From Myxococcota bacterium (lineage in GTDB: Bacteria > Myxococcota_A > UBA796 > JAFGLY01), in contig JAJRWT010000022.1 of NCBI GenBank assembly GCA_024276675.1, positions 1 to 45,067 of the forward strand: a stretch of DNA of 45,067 bases, written 5' to 3'. How positions within the stretch are numbered: position 1 is the first letter of the stretch; each line of letters starts with the position of its first letter. Under the pieces are notes generated by a model. The model ran no database searches, had not been told where the DNA came from, and was given only the letters and a program-made list of their open reading frames with translations. A program made the position numbers and the translations under genes. Below are positions 1-8,691 of this stretch, in pieces.

Positions 1-158
1 CCATCCGGAAAGTGCGGACCGAGCAGGAGCGAGTCGCTTTCGAGCCAGGTGCGTCCGGGCAACCCGCCGGAATAGCAGCGCTATTTCAAGCGGTTGCCCG
101 GCGCGCCTGGCGAAGGAATGGGCCGCTCCTGCGATGGGAGCGGTTTCCGGATGGGAAC
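1..158 (+). repeat. Structured dispersed repeat element, copy A
   Basis: Non-coding element upstream of the Ap4A phosphorylase gene. The 11-base word CCATCCGGAAA at 1-11 recurs as its exact reverse complement at 144-154, so the block is bounded by terminal inverted repeats; the left end may extend beyond the window. Inside are three hairpins: 69-87 (GGAATAGC/GCTATTTC, loop AGC), 123-143 (CCGCTCC/GGAGCGG) and 143-158 (GTTTCC/GGGAAC). Bases 1-90 align at roughly 80% identity by eye with the reverse complement of 17511-17604. An open frame runs through it, but it reads only as a by-product of high GC. It resembles a MITE or large REP-type element; no known family is recognised. Confidence 0.6.
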
Positions 159-175
159 TTGATAGAGAGAGTAGG

Positions 176-1132
176 ATGGCCAATACACGAAAGACCGAAA
201 CAGGTGGTATCGAGACCGTTGAAGGGTCGAACACCGAAAAACCAGTCATGGACCTGGGGGCAGGCAGCCTTCTGGAGCTGCTGGAACATAGCACGGACAG
301 GGCCCTGGCCAAGGGTGCCCTCCAGCCCATTCCCAGCAGCCTGTACTTCGTGAGGCAGGCGGGCGTTCGCTTCCAGGTGCACCTCACCCAGGCCATCCGG
401 CGGAAAGAACGCCAGGCTGCCCGGGAAGCCGGGAACAGCAATCAACGGAACCCGTTCCTGCCATGCGACAGGGACCTGCTGGTGGCCGGCATCGGCCCCG
501 ATCACCTTTGCCTGCTCAACAAATTCAATGTCTTCGAGAGGCACCTGCTGCTGGTGACCAGGACCTTCCAGCACCAGGACAGCCCCCTGGACCTGGCCGA
601 CATGCTGGCCCTGGTCACCTGCCTCGCTGAGCTGGACGGCCTGGCATTCTACAACGGAGGCCGTGTCGCCGGGGCCAGCCAGATGCACAAGCACCTGCAA
701 CTGGTGCCTTTCCCGCTGGGACCGGATCCCCGTCCACCCCTGGAATCCCTGTTCACCATGTCCAGGCGCCCGCCGACCATCACAAGGAGTCCCCATCTCC
801 CATTCGCCCACGCGCTGCTTGGGCTGCCCCCCCCGTCCCGTCACCGGCGTGAAACAGCCAGGGCACTCCTGGAGGCTTATGAAACCTGCCTGGAGGCAAC
901 CGGGGTCTCCAGGGAGATGGGGCCGAAGGGCGAGCTGTGTTCGACCCCGTACAACCTCTTGCTCACGCGGCGCTGGATGCTGCTGGTGCCCCGTAGAAAA
1001 GAGCACTTCGGCACCATCTCCGTAAACTCCCTGGGCTTCGCCGGCACCCTTCTGGCCAGGGGACCAGGGGAATTGTCCCTGATCCGTGAAGCGGGCCCAA
1101 TGGAGATCCTGCGCGCCGTCGCCCTGCGCTGA
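176..1132 (+). CDS. apa: Diadenosine tetraphosphate (Ap4A) phosphorylase / ATP adenylyltransferase
   Basis: A 318-residue cytosolic enzyme of the Ap4A phosphorylase II family, which in known members phosphorolyses Ap4A to ATP and ADP. The N-terminal part carries NKFNVFERHLLLVTR (about 115-129), followed by FYNGGRVAGASQMHKHLQ; H171 and H173 form the HIT-superfamily His-x-His core that takes the nucleotidyl group. The C-terminal PYNLLLTRRWMLLVPRRKE segment is the second conserved block of this family. The start at 176 is preferred over an in-frame ATG at 134 because the earlier one lies inside the repeat element and a GAGAGAGTAGG stretch precedes 176. It stands alone, with about 340 bases of spacer downstream. 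Role and family are well supported; the cellular function (removing alarmone-like dinucleotides) is from family knowledge. Confidence 0.85.
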   Translation: MANTRKTETGGIETVEGSNTEKPVMDLGAGSLLELLEHSTDRALAKGALQPIPSSLYFVRQAGVRFQVHLTQAIRRKERQAAREAGNSNQRNPFLPCDRDLLVAGIGPDHLCLLNKFNVFERHLLLVTRTFQHQDSPLDLADMLALVTCLAELDGLAFYNGGRVAGASQMHKHLQLVPFPLGPDPRPPLESLFTMSRRPPTITRSPHLPFAHALLGLPPPSRHRRETARALLEAYETCLEATGVSREMGPKGELCSTPYNLLLTRRWMLLVPRRKEHFGTISVNSLGFAGTLLARGPGELSLIREAGPMEILRAVALR

Positions 1133-1475
1133 CCCCCCGACAGAATCCGCCCCATCCCTGAACGACCCGTCGCAGGCGGTCGAGAGTCTCGTCCCTGGTT
1201 GGAACTTCCAGTCCCACGGATGCAGGCCCGGGCAGCACGGTTCCCGGTTGACTGTGGGCGACTTTCCAAGTACCCAACAATCCGTGCGCCCGGGGCCTTC
1301 CGGGGATCCAGAGGCGCCACATCTCGGTCAAGTCTGCCCCAAGAAGCAGAAGCGGTGCTCGCTGCGGTATTCCACTCGCCGGAGCGGCGCCACAGACACA
1401 TGGCCGACATCCCGGAAAACAAGTATCCTGCCAGTTGTCAATCCATCCTTCGCCTGAATTCCCGCGAGGCCTGCC
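1133..1475. other. Intergenic spacer, no gene recognised
   Basis: This 343-base spacer lies between the apa stop and the longest possible start of the GH39-like gene. I see no convincing reading frame, tRNA or terminator with a T-run. The overlapping open frames here have no plausible start signals and are attributed to high GC. Confidence 0.4.
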
Positions 1476-3347
1476 ATGAAGATGCAGCCCACCACTCCCG
1501 ATTCCAGGTCACCCAGGAGCCGTCGGGAAAGCACGGGGCCGCTGCGGAGCGCCATGCGCTACCGCGCCGGGCCCTGCTGGACATCGGGCGCTTCGAAGTA
1601 TTTCAATACGCCTTCAACGCCCGATGTCCAGCATGGCCCGTCTCGCTACGCGCCTGGGGCTGATGGTGGACGAAGGCAGGATTCGCCCTCGCGCTCTCTC
1701 CCGCTGTCTCCCCTGCGCATCATTCTCGTGATCCTGTTTCTGGGGGCCTACCCTGCCTTTGTCTCGATCTCCTCCTGCACATCCCATGACAAGGACACGG
1801 CCTCGTACTCCCCCGGGCCGGTGGAAACTGGCGACAGCGCCGAAACCGGCGACACCTCCTCTTCTCCGGACACCAGCGACAGTGGCGACACCGGCGACAC
1901 GGCCCAACCCCGCGACACCGCAATTCCAGAAGGACGAGCCACGTACCTGGTGGACGCATCGGTGGTCGTGGGGACCATCGATTCCCTCAACTCGGTTCAG
2001 GGCGGACCGGCACCGCTGAACGACGGCGATGCCGATCTCACCGAACTGTACCAGCAGGCCGGCATCCCCATGGTCAGGATCCCGGTGGGAGACGGCTCCG
2101 ACTACACCCTGGCGAGTATCTACCCCGACATAGCAGCCGACCCCTACAGCCCCGACTCCTACCATTTCGACGACATCGACCGGACCATGGGAGCCATCGT
2201 CGATGCCGGCCTGGAACCCCTCTGGCAGGCCGCCTTCTACCTGGGAAACACCGATGAATGGGGCTATTCATGCCATCATCGCGGTATTGCCATACTCGAC
2301 GTCGATCTTTGGAGCATAGTCATAGAGCACGTCCTGCTGCACTTCAACGCGGGTTGGGCCGATGGCTACCACTGGAACGTGAAGTGGGTGGAAACACTCA
2401 ACGAACCCTTCAAGTCGTGGATCTACCCGCGTAGCTCCTACCTGGATGTCTGGTACGTGTACCAGGCGGTGGCCGAAGCCGTGGCCCGGGTCAACGCGGC
2501 CACCGGATCCCATATCAAGGTGGTGGGGTTCGCAAACCCTGTGGAACCGGATTCCGAGGGCAAATATGAATGGGACAGCGACACCTGGCTCATGGACGAC
2601 TTCCTCTCCTTCGTCAAGACCAACGACCTGCCCATGGACGCCTTCGCCTTCCACTCCTACGAGCACCCATACGACCACCAGGAAACCGCCCTGGTGGTCA
2701 AGGAGCACCTGGTGAAGGCGGGCTTCGGCGACATTCCGCTGTGGAACACCGAGTGGAACGACAGCGGCCTGGATCTGCCCACTTCCTCGGTGTGGCGCAG
2801 CATCTATTTCGGCAGCCAGAACGCCCAGACAAAGACTCTCTGGCAGGGGATCGTGGATCGCTCCTTCGTGTTCAGGGGCAACCAGCGGACCCTTCCACCG
2901 CATTCCGAAGCCGAGTGCGACGACTCACGGTACATAGCGGCCGACGGCACGCCACAGCCGGCCTACTACGGCTGGCTGATGTTCGACGACATGGCCAGAG
3001 ACACCCCGCTACGCCTGGAAGCATCCACCAACAGGGACGAGGTCACCATATTGGCGGGCATATCCGAAGACGGTAACACGCTGGATGTCCTCCTGGCCTA
3101 CTGGATCTACTACCAGGACGTGGACAGCTACGTGGACTCGGACACGGATCCCTACTACGTGAGGGTGAGCGGCCTCTCTTCCGACTCCACCTGGACCGCC
3201 GAGCTTCGCACCATCGACTACGACACCACCAGCTACGATCCCGTGAATGCCGTGCGCTTGACCACCGACCCCCAGGGGCGCCTCGCCATCCCCGGCGCCA
3301 TCGATCTCTGGACCACACACTTCTGGCACCTGGAAAAGACCGATTAA
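1476..3347 (+). CDS. GH39-like glycoside hydrolase lipoprotein
   Basis: A secreted, probably lipid-anchored TIM-barrel glycosidase resembling GH39 (beta-xylosidase/alpha-L-iduronidase family). A hydrophobic segment ending SISSC (Cys at about residue 102 of the longest frame) is followed by a Thr/Asp/Ser-rich linker, typical of this genome's lipoproteins. The catalytic domain starts near YLVDASVVVGTI. Glu310 in WVETLNEPF matches the acid/base of clan GH-A and Glu426 in LWNTEWND the nucleophile; their separation of 116 residues fits GH39. A C-terminal beta domain ends with TTHFWHLEKTD. The start is uncertain: ATG codons at 1476 and 1554 both lie before a perfect hairpin (1575-1633) that would be translated, and a GTG at 1728 leaves almost no signal peptide. 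The substrate cannot be told. Confidence 0.7.
   Translation: MKMQPTTPDSRSPRSRRESTGPLRSAMRYRAGPCWTSGASKYFNTPSTPDVQHGPSRYAPGADGGRRQDSPSRSLPLSPLRIILVILFLGAYPAFVSISSCTSHDKDTASYSPGPVETGDSAETGDTSSSPDTSDSGDTGDTAQPRDTAIPEGRATYLVDASVVVGTIDSLNSVQGGPAPLNDGDADLTELYQQAGIPMVRIPVGDGSDYTLASIYPDIAADPYSPDSYHFDDIDRTMGAIVDAGLEPLWQAAFYLGNTDEWGYSCHHRGIAILDVDLWSIVIEHVLLHFNAGWADGYHWNVKWVETLNEPFKSWIYPRSSYLDVWYVYQAVAEAVARVNAATGSHIKVVGFANPVEPDSEGKYEWDSDTWLMDDFLSFVKTNDLPMDAFAFHSYEHPYDHQETALVVKEHLVKAGFGDIPLWNTEWNDSGLDLPTSSVWRSIYFGSQNAQTKTLWQGIVDRSFVFRGNQRTLPPHSEAECDDSRYIAADGTPQPAYYGWLMFDDMARDTPLRLEASTNRDEVTILAGISEDGNTLDVLLAYWIYYQDVDSYVDSDTDPYYVRVSGLSSDSTWTAELRTIDYDTTSYDPVNAVRLTTDPQGRLAIPGAIDLWTTHFWHLEKTD
1575..1633. repeat. 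59-base perfect inverted repeat within the 5' part of the GH39-like gene
   Basis: Two perfect 16-base arms (1575-1590 and 1618-1633) enclose 27 bases that themselves pair through GTATT/AATAC. The whole forms a long hairpin. It lies in the putative N-terminal coding extension of the glycosidase, before the signal peptide. It looks like a REP/MITE-type insertion or a leader structure rather than protein-coding sequence. No second copy was seen in the window. Confidence 0.65.
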
Positions 3348-3391
3348 TCGTACCAGCCGGCAATCGTCCTGGAGCCAGCCACCATGCACAA

Positions 3392-3408
3392 GAGGGCGAG
3401 ACGCCCTC
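3392..3408 (+). terminator. GC-rich hairpin downstream of the GH39-like gene
   Basis: GAGGGCG and CGCCCTC pair perfectly over 7 bases with loop AGA, 45 bases after the stop codon. There is no T-run, so intrinsic termination is uncertain. Hairpins of this kind also occur as REP-type repeats in many GC-rich genomes. Confidence 0.35.
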
Positions 3409-3592
3409 GCTCCCGGGTGCAGCGCTTCACCTCTTGCGCAGCAGTGTCCTCCCCGCAGCCTGAATGCGCTCTCTTCCGTGCAGCCCATGGCGGCAGTCCG
3501 GCCCTGGGGGGCAAAAACCCCGGCTCAGGGTAGACACGATGGGCTTCGCTGGCATACCAGGGATTTCCTCCCCACGATTTCCAAGGAAGCAC

Positions 3593-5932
3593 ATGACATC
3601 GGAATCGCCGCGCTCCCTCGCTGCCGTCGTGCTGGCGGTGTTCGTGGTGAGCTTGTCCCTGGTTCTGTACGAGCTGCTGCTCACACGCCTTTTCGCCGTG
3701 GTGTTGTTCGCCCAGTTCGCCCACCTGGCCCTGGCGCTGGCCCTGCTGGGCATCGGAGTCGGAGCCATCGCGCAGCACCTGTGGCCATCCCTGGTGCCCA
3801 GGCATTGCGTGGAGCGTCGGCTTGGCTGGCTGGCCATGGGCCTTGCTGTCTCCGTGCTGGTGGCGGTGCTTGCCACCCTCTACTTCCCGGTGCTGAAGGC
3901 TCCGGATATTCCCCCATCCAACTACCAGGAGCGAGCTGGCATCCGGGAAGAGCTGCTGAACCCGGGCTGGTTCATGGCCCTTCTGCCTTTCCTGGCTCTG
4001 CCCTTCTCATGGGCGGGGCTCATCTTCGCCGGGGTGTTTCAGCGCTACAAGAAGCACATCGGGAGGGTATACGGAGCGGATCTCATCGGCGGGGCCGCCG
4101 GGGCCCTGATCTTCGTCCCAGTTCTCACCAGTCTCGCCGGTCCCGACACGGTTTTCGTCATCACGCTCCTCTCGTCGCTGGGCGCCTGGATGGCCTTCAG
4201 AACCGCCCGCTCCAGGTCCGGCCTGGCACTTTCCACCGTGGCCGTCGTGATGTCCCTGGGGGCCGTCGTGGCGGGCAGGATCACCGGAGAACTCCTGCCG
4301 GTACGCCAGAGCGCCGGCTTCGCCGAAGAAAAGGTCAGCTACGTACAATGGACTCCCTTGACCCGGCTGTCGGTCTACGACATGTACGGCAAGGTCCGGG
4401 TGCTCCTGGACAACAGCTCCGCTTCAGAGGTCGTGCTGTCGAAAGAGCGCCTGCAACGTATCAAGCGCCACATGACCAGGACAGCGGTCTACCAGTTGCA
4501 CGCCCCCCCGGGCCACGTGGCCATACTGGCGGCGTCGGCCGGGCCAGAGGTGGCCGTGGCCCAGTCCTACGGATTCAGCAACATAGACGCCATCGACATT
4601 GCCTCCGAGATCTTCGAACTGGTGGCCACCAGGTATCCCGACTGGTCCTGGAACCCCTACCTGCAGCCCGGTGTGCGGCGCGTCCACGCCGATGGCAGAG
4701 CCGCCATCCTGCGATCCAGGGAACCCTACGACATCATCCAGATGGTACACGCCAACCTCTGGTCATCCGCCGGGCTGCTGGCCAACGCCTGGTCCCCCTC
4801 CCTGCTGGAGACCAAGCAGGCCTTCGCCACCTACCTGGACCACCTGACTCCCGACGGGACCATCTCTTTCGGCCGGGGCGCCATGACCGGCTACCTCGTG
4901 CGCGCCGCCGCCGCCGCCCTGGAGGACCGCGGGGTCACCAGGCCATGGGAACACATCGCCTATGTGCAGGGCAGCAGCACCGTGATGCTCCTGAAAGCAC
5001 GCCCATGGACCCAGCAGGAAAGGGACCAGCTTTTCCGGATCACCGAGGCATCTCCGGGCCACCAGGTGGTCATGGACCCGGTGGCCCTGCCCGACAGCAA
5101 GGGGCGGAAGTTCCTGGAAAAGGTGCCTCTACTCACCGATGATCGCCCGTACCTGGACTCTGCCAACCTGTTCCCCAAGGCCGTGGCCAGCCTGTTCAGC
5201 TATGCGAGCGAATCCGAAAGCAGCGCCCTGGGCCTGCTCTACAAGAGCATAGTCATACAGGTGCTGTTCGTGCTCATGGCCGGCATGCTGTTCGTTGTGG
5301 TGCCCTGGCTCTGGCGCGGCCGCTCCGAGATGGCTGGAACGCGGAAAACCTGGGGGGTACTCGTGTACGTGGCAGGACTGGGCTACGGATACCTCGCCAT
5401 AGAGACTGTCCTCGTACACCAACTGGTCCTGTTCGTGGGCCACCCCACCTATGCCATCACCGTAGTCGTGCTCTCCCTGCTCCTCTCCTCGGGCCTGGGC
5501 AGCCTGGTCTCCGCCAGGCTTGGGGAAGACCGCCTGGTGACGAAGCTCCGCCTGGTGCTGCTGGCGGTGTTGGTGCTGGGCACCGTTCAGACCTGGCTCA
5601 TGCCGCCGATACTCGACGCCACCGCGTTGGGCCTGCCCCTGGGCCTGCGCCTGTTCCTGACATTCCTGCTACTGCTGCCGCTGGGCTTCGCCATGGGAAT
5701 GCCCTTTCCGCTGGCCATGCGCATCCTCCCCGCACATGCCGGCGGAGTGGTACCATGGGCCTGGGCCATCAACGGCTGGATGAGCGTGGCCGCCAGCCTG
5801 GCCACAATCCTGGCATCTCGTGCCTGGGGCTATTCCCAGGCATTTGCCCTGGCCCTGGCGGCCTATAGCATCTCTCTGGCGTTGGCCGGCACCCTGTCGT
5901 GGCCAGTCGAGAAGGAGGCGGAAGTTGCGTGA
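3593..5932 (+). CDS. Polytopic membrane protein with spermidine-synthase-like domain
   Basis: A 779-residue fusion. The N-terminal hydrophobic block has about six membrane spans, including the conserved GADLIGGAAGAL segment after YKKHIGRVY. A soluble Rossmann-like region related to polyamine aminopropyltransferases follows, with DAIDIASEIFELV (acidic ribose-binding position) and EPYDIIQM. A C-terminal block of about seven spans ends with the family motif AINGWMSVAASLATILA. Family members are often annotated as spermidine synthase-like transporters, with no proven reaction. The start ATG at 3593 follows AAGGAAGC and gives MTSESPRSLAAVVLAVF, with the first span in place; an upstream extension to 3464 would add a non-membrane leader. 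Its stop overlaps the start of the next gene, so the two are probably translated together. Confidence 0.75.
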   Translation: MTSESPRSLAAVVLAVFVVSLSLVLYELLLTRLFAVVLFAQFAHLALALALLGIGVGAIAQHLWPSLVPRHCVERRLGWLAMGLAVSVLVAVLATLYFPVLKAPDIPPSNYQERAGIREELLNPGWFMALLPFLALPFSWAGLIFAGVFQRYKKHIGRVYGADLIGGAAGALIFVPVLTSLAGPDTVFVITLLSSLGAWMAFRTARSRSGLALSTVAVVMSLGAVVAGRITGELLPVRQSAGFAEEKVSYVQWTPLTRLSVYDMYGKVRVLLDNSSASEVVLSKERLQRIKRHMTRTAVYQLHAPPGHVAILAASAGPEVAVAQSYGFSNIDAIDIASEIFELVATRYPDWSWNPYLQPGVRRVHADGRAAILRSREPYDIIQMVHANLWSSAGLLANAWSPSLLETKQAFATYLDHLTPDGTISFGRGAMTGYLVRAAAAALEDRGVTRPWEHIAYVQGSSTVMLLKARPWTQQERDQLFRITEASPGHQVVMDPVALPDSKGRKFLEKVPLLTDDRPYLDSANLFPKAVASLFSYASESESSALGLLYKSIVIQVLFVLMAGMLFVVVPWLWRGRSEMAGTRKTWGVLVYVAGLGYGYLAIETVLVHQLVLFVGHPTYAITVVVLSLLLSSGLGSLVSARLGEDRLVTKLRLVLLAVLVLGTVQTWLMPPILDATALGLPLGLRLFLTFLLLLPLGFAMGMPFPLAMRILPAHAGGVVPWAWAINGWMSVAASLATILASRAWGYSQAFALALAAYSISLALAGTLSWPVEKEAEVA

Positions 5933-7247
5933 ACCCGGGCGCATGACCACAGCCGGCCCCCGCGGGCCCCGGCAGCTCATGTCGGCCTGCTGCCTGATCC
6001 TGGGCTTGGCGACCATCTCCTGCACGCACCAGGATTCGCCCTCCTGGCGGGTCGGAGACGATTCACTTCCCAACATCATGCTGGTGGTCATCGACACCCT
6101 CCGCGCCGATCACCTGGGCATGTACGGCTATTCGCGACCCACTTCCCCCAACCTGGACGCCTTTGCGGACGAAGCAGCGGTCTTCCAGCGCAGCTTCAGC
6201 CACAGCCCCTGGACCATGCCCTCCATTGCGTCCATCCTCACGGGTCTGGTGCCCAGGGACCACGGCATAACCCAATGGGAACAACCCCTGGCGCCTCGTT
6301 TCCTCACCTTGACCGAACGACTCCAACAGGCCGGGTACCGCACGGGAGCCTGTGTGAGCCACCACATCCTCAAGCCCCGATACCACTACGACCAGGGCTT
6401 CCAGAGCTATGACTTCTCCGTGCTGAAGCTGGGCTCCTCCCGCAAGGTTTCGTCTTCACCCCATATCGCCCGCTGCGGGACGGACTTCCTGGATCAGGAC
6501 TCCGACGCCCCCTTCTTCCTCTGGCTCCACTTCTTCGATCCTCACAACGACTACGTCAAGCACGAAGGCCACGACTTCGGCGACCAGCCCATGGACCGCT
6601 ACGACAGCGAGATAGCCTTCACGGACCAATACCTGGGCCAGGTCTTCGACTTCCTGGACGCCAGCGGCCTGAGCGACAGCACCATCGTCGTGGTGATGGC
6701 CGACCACGGCGAAGAGTTCAGGGACCACGGCGGCACCAAGCACACCCTCACCCTGTACAACGAAGTCATCAGGATTCCCCTGGTCATGAAGGTTCCAGGC
6801 TTTTCCGGCACGCGCATGGAGCAGCTCGTGGCCGAAACCCAGGTCTCCCCCACAATCCTCGCCCTGGCCGGGCTACCCGTGCCCGACAGCTTTTCAGCAC
6901 CGATAATTCCCTTTGATGCCGATGGCTTCTCTGCTGGTGGCGACCATACCATCATCGCCGAGACGCTCCGCGAAGCCGACAAGAGAGCCGTTGTCCAGGA
7001 CCGGTGGAAGTTCATCCTCGACAAGAAGAAACACCGCAGGTATCTCTTCGACCTCTCGAAGGACCCTTCCGAAAAGCACAACCTGGCGGGCAGGGAACCC
7101 GCCACGACCTCGCGGCTGCTCTCCCTGGTGGAAAAACACTACGCCGGCGGGCGAACGCAGATACAGGCCCAACCCCTTGCCCCGGAAACCAAGGAGGCAC
7201 TGGAAGCCCTTGGCTATGTCACGGGCGATGCCCCCTCCGGAAACTAG
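5925..7247 (+). CDS. Alkaline-phosphatase-superfamily 'sulfatase', probably exported
   Basis: A 440-residue member of the sulfatase branch. I chose a TTG start at 5925 because GGAGG at 5914-5918 sits six bases upstream and the codon overlaps the previous stop; the first ATG is at 5943. A hydrophobic segment ending ATISC (Cys33) suggests export and possibly lipidation. Metal-site motifs are present: VVIDTLRADHLG near the N terminus and VVMADHGEEFRDHGG later. The nucleophile motif reads WTMPSIASILTG where sulfatases activated to formylglycine have C-x-P-S-R, so the key Cys and Arg are missing and Thr occupies the nucleophile position. It may therefore be a phosphatase, phosphotransferase or phosphodiesterase rather than a sulfatase. 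Coupling to the membrane protein suggests a shared envelope role. Confidence 0.75.
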   Translation: MREPGRMTTAGPRGPRQLMSACCLILGLATISCTHQDSPSWRVGDDSLPNIMLVVIDTLRADHLGMYGYSRPTSPNLDAFADEAAVFQRSFSHSPWTMPSIASILTGLVPRDHGITQWEQPLAPRFLTLTERLQQAGYRTGACVSHHILKPRYHYDQGFQSYDFSVLKLGSSRKVSSSPHIARCGTDFLDQDSDAPFFLWLHFFDPHNDYVKHEGHDFGDQPMDRYDSEIAFTDQYLGQVFDFLDASGLSDSTIVVVMADHGEEFRDHGGTKHTLTLYNEVIRIPLVMKVPGFSGTRMEQLVAETQVSPTILALAGLPVPDSFSAPIIPFDADGFSAGGDHTIIAETLREADKRAVVQDRWKFILDKKKHRRYLFDLSKDPSEKHNLAGREPATTSRLLSLVEKHYAGGRTQIQAQPLAPETKEALEALGYVTGDAPSGN

Positions 7248-7283
7248 GGCCGGTGATGTCCCGGTGAGCCAGGGAGCCCCCTC

Positions 7284-8438
7284 TCAGTACTCGAGCATGA
7301 TCTTGGCGTCCTGGTTGAGCGTGGAACGTTCCACCGCTTCAAGGGCCTCGTCGAAGGTGTAGGTGGCGGTGATCATGGGTTCGAGCATGATCCGGTCGTT
7401 GGTCAACATCCTGATGATGTTGGGGAAGATCCCATAGCCGTCGTGCCCCCTGGCACCCACGATCATGTTGGCGCCCGATACCAGCGTGTCCAGTTGGACC
7501 GGCGCCTTCAAACCCGTTCGGCCCAGGTAGACCATCTTGCCCGCCGGGGCGAAGCAGCGCTCGATGTGGGGCATGGTGGCGTGGGCGGCTCCCGCAGCTT
7601 CCACCTGCATGTCGGCTCCTTCACCCTTGGTGATCTCCATCACCGCCTCGGTGGGATCCTCTTCGCGGGGATCGATGGCGTGGTCGGCACCCATCAGCAG
7701 AGCCACCTCACGGCGCCTGGGGCTCCGATTGAAGACCGTGATGGTGGCGGCGCCGCAGCTCCTGCCAAGGGCCACCGCCCCGAGACCCACGGGGCCGGCT
7801 CCGTGGACCACCAGGTGGCCCCCGGGCTTGAAGCCGCCGGAGGTGATGAACATGCCGTTGTAGGAGCAAGAGGTGGGCTCCACAAGGGCACCGATGCGAC
7901 AGGCGCGCTGGGCATCGCCCAGTTTTTCAGCCAGATCGTTGATCTTCCAGCAATGCCGCGCCTTGCTGGTGATGTAGTCGGCGTAGGCGCCAGGGGCCGA
8001 AAAGCCCACCATGTCCAGGTGCCGGCACTGGTTGGGATAGCCGGTGCGGCAGGCATCGCATTCGTTGCAGTTGAGCATTCCCTCGGCCGCCACCAGGTCG
8101 CCTGGCTCCAGGGTGGTGACGCTCTTGCCCACCTCTACTACTTCGCCGGTGTATTCGTGGCCCAGAATGACCGGCAGCCTGGTGGGACCGGAAAAGATTA
8201 TGTAACCGTCTTTGTCGGTGAGGTAGCAATGGGTGTCGGAACCGCACACACCGCAGGCCCGGAGCTTGATGAGCACCTCGTCGTGGGCAGGGACAGGGTC
8301 CGGCACCTGGTGCCACTGGAGGGTGGGGTGCCTCCAGACATTGCTGGCAATGGTGGCCTTGCGGCTTTCGACCTCTTTGGGGGTAACGGGGTAATCAGGG
8401 CGGGGATCCCATTGTCCGTCCAGAACCAGTGCTCTCAT
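7284..8438 (-). CDS. Zinc-dependent medium-chain dehydrogenase, scyllo-inosose 3-dehydrogenase type
   Basis: A 384-residue cytosolic NAD(P)-dependent oxidoreductase. The catalytic zinc site is seen in RACGVCGSDTHC and LGHEYTGEVVEVG, the structural zinc Cys cluster in CNECDACRTGYPNQC, and the dinucleotide site in VHGAGPVGLGAVALG. The N terminus (MRALVLDGQWDPRP...) and the DTHCYLTDKDGYIIF insert match scyllo-inosose 3-dehydrogenase-like enzymes of inositol catabolism, but no other iol gene is nearby, so the substrate is open. The start at 8438 has GAAGGTGG just upstream, and a near-consensus promoter lies 38-66 bases before it. An in-frame extension to 8654 crosses that promoter and is rejected. 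It converges on the sulfatase gene with only 36 bases between stops. Confidence 0.8.
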   Translation of the reverse strand: MRALVLDGQWDPRPDYPVTPKEVESRKATIASNVWRHPTLQWHQVPDPVPAHDEVLIKLRACGVCGSDTHCYLTDKDGYIIFSGPTRLPVILGHEYTGEVVEVGKSVTTLEPGDLVAAEGMLNCNECDACRTGYPNQCRHLDMVGFSAPGAYADYITSKARHCWKINDLAEKLGDAQRACRIGALVEPTSCSYNGMFITSGGFKPGGHLVVHGAGPVGLGAVALGRSCGAATITVFNRSPRRREVALLMGADHAIDPREEDPTEAVMEITKGEGADMQVEAAGAAHATMPHIERCFAPAGKMVYLGRTGLKAPVQLDTLVSGANMIVGARGHDGYGIFPNIIRMLTNDRIMLEPMITATYTFDEALEAVERSTLNQDAKIMLEY

Positions 8439-8475
8439 GTGCCACCTTCCATCGATGGGGTTTTGAAGAAGGGGC

Positions 8476-8504
8476 ATTATAGGAGCGAGCCCGCCCGTCG
8501 GCAA
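8476..8504 (-). promoter_or_regulatory. Sigma-70 promoter of the alcohol dehydrogenase gene
   Basis: On the minus strand, TTGCCG (8499-8504) is followed after exactly 17 bases by a perfect TATAAT (8476-8481). The predicted start of transcription near 8469 leaves a leader of about 31 bases to the ATG at 8438. This is the best promoter match in the window. Confidence 0.65.
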
Positions 8505-8691
8505 GCTGCAGCTTCTCGTTCTCGGGAGGATTCCCCCCCCTGGGCTGCCCTCCGGGGTAAACAGGGAGGGTGGGGTCCACAGTCGCGGGGGGGGGTCCAC
8601 ATCCACGAAGGCCCTGGAAGCCGAGATCCGGTTGGCGCTGAGGTCGGTCGGCAATTAGGCTTTCACAAAGCAGAAAACAGGGGGCAAGGAC

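Noticed and set aside
86..1006. 306-codon frame antisense to apa
   Set aside because: The plus strand encodes HIT-type catalytic residues; the minus frame has no recognisable domain.
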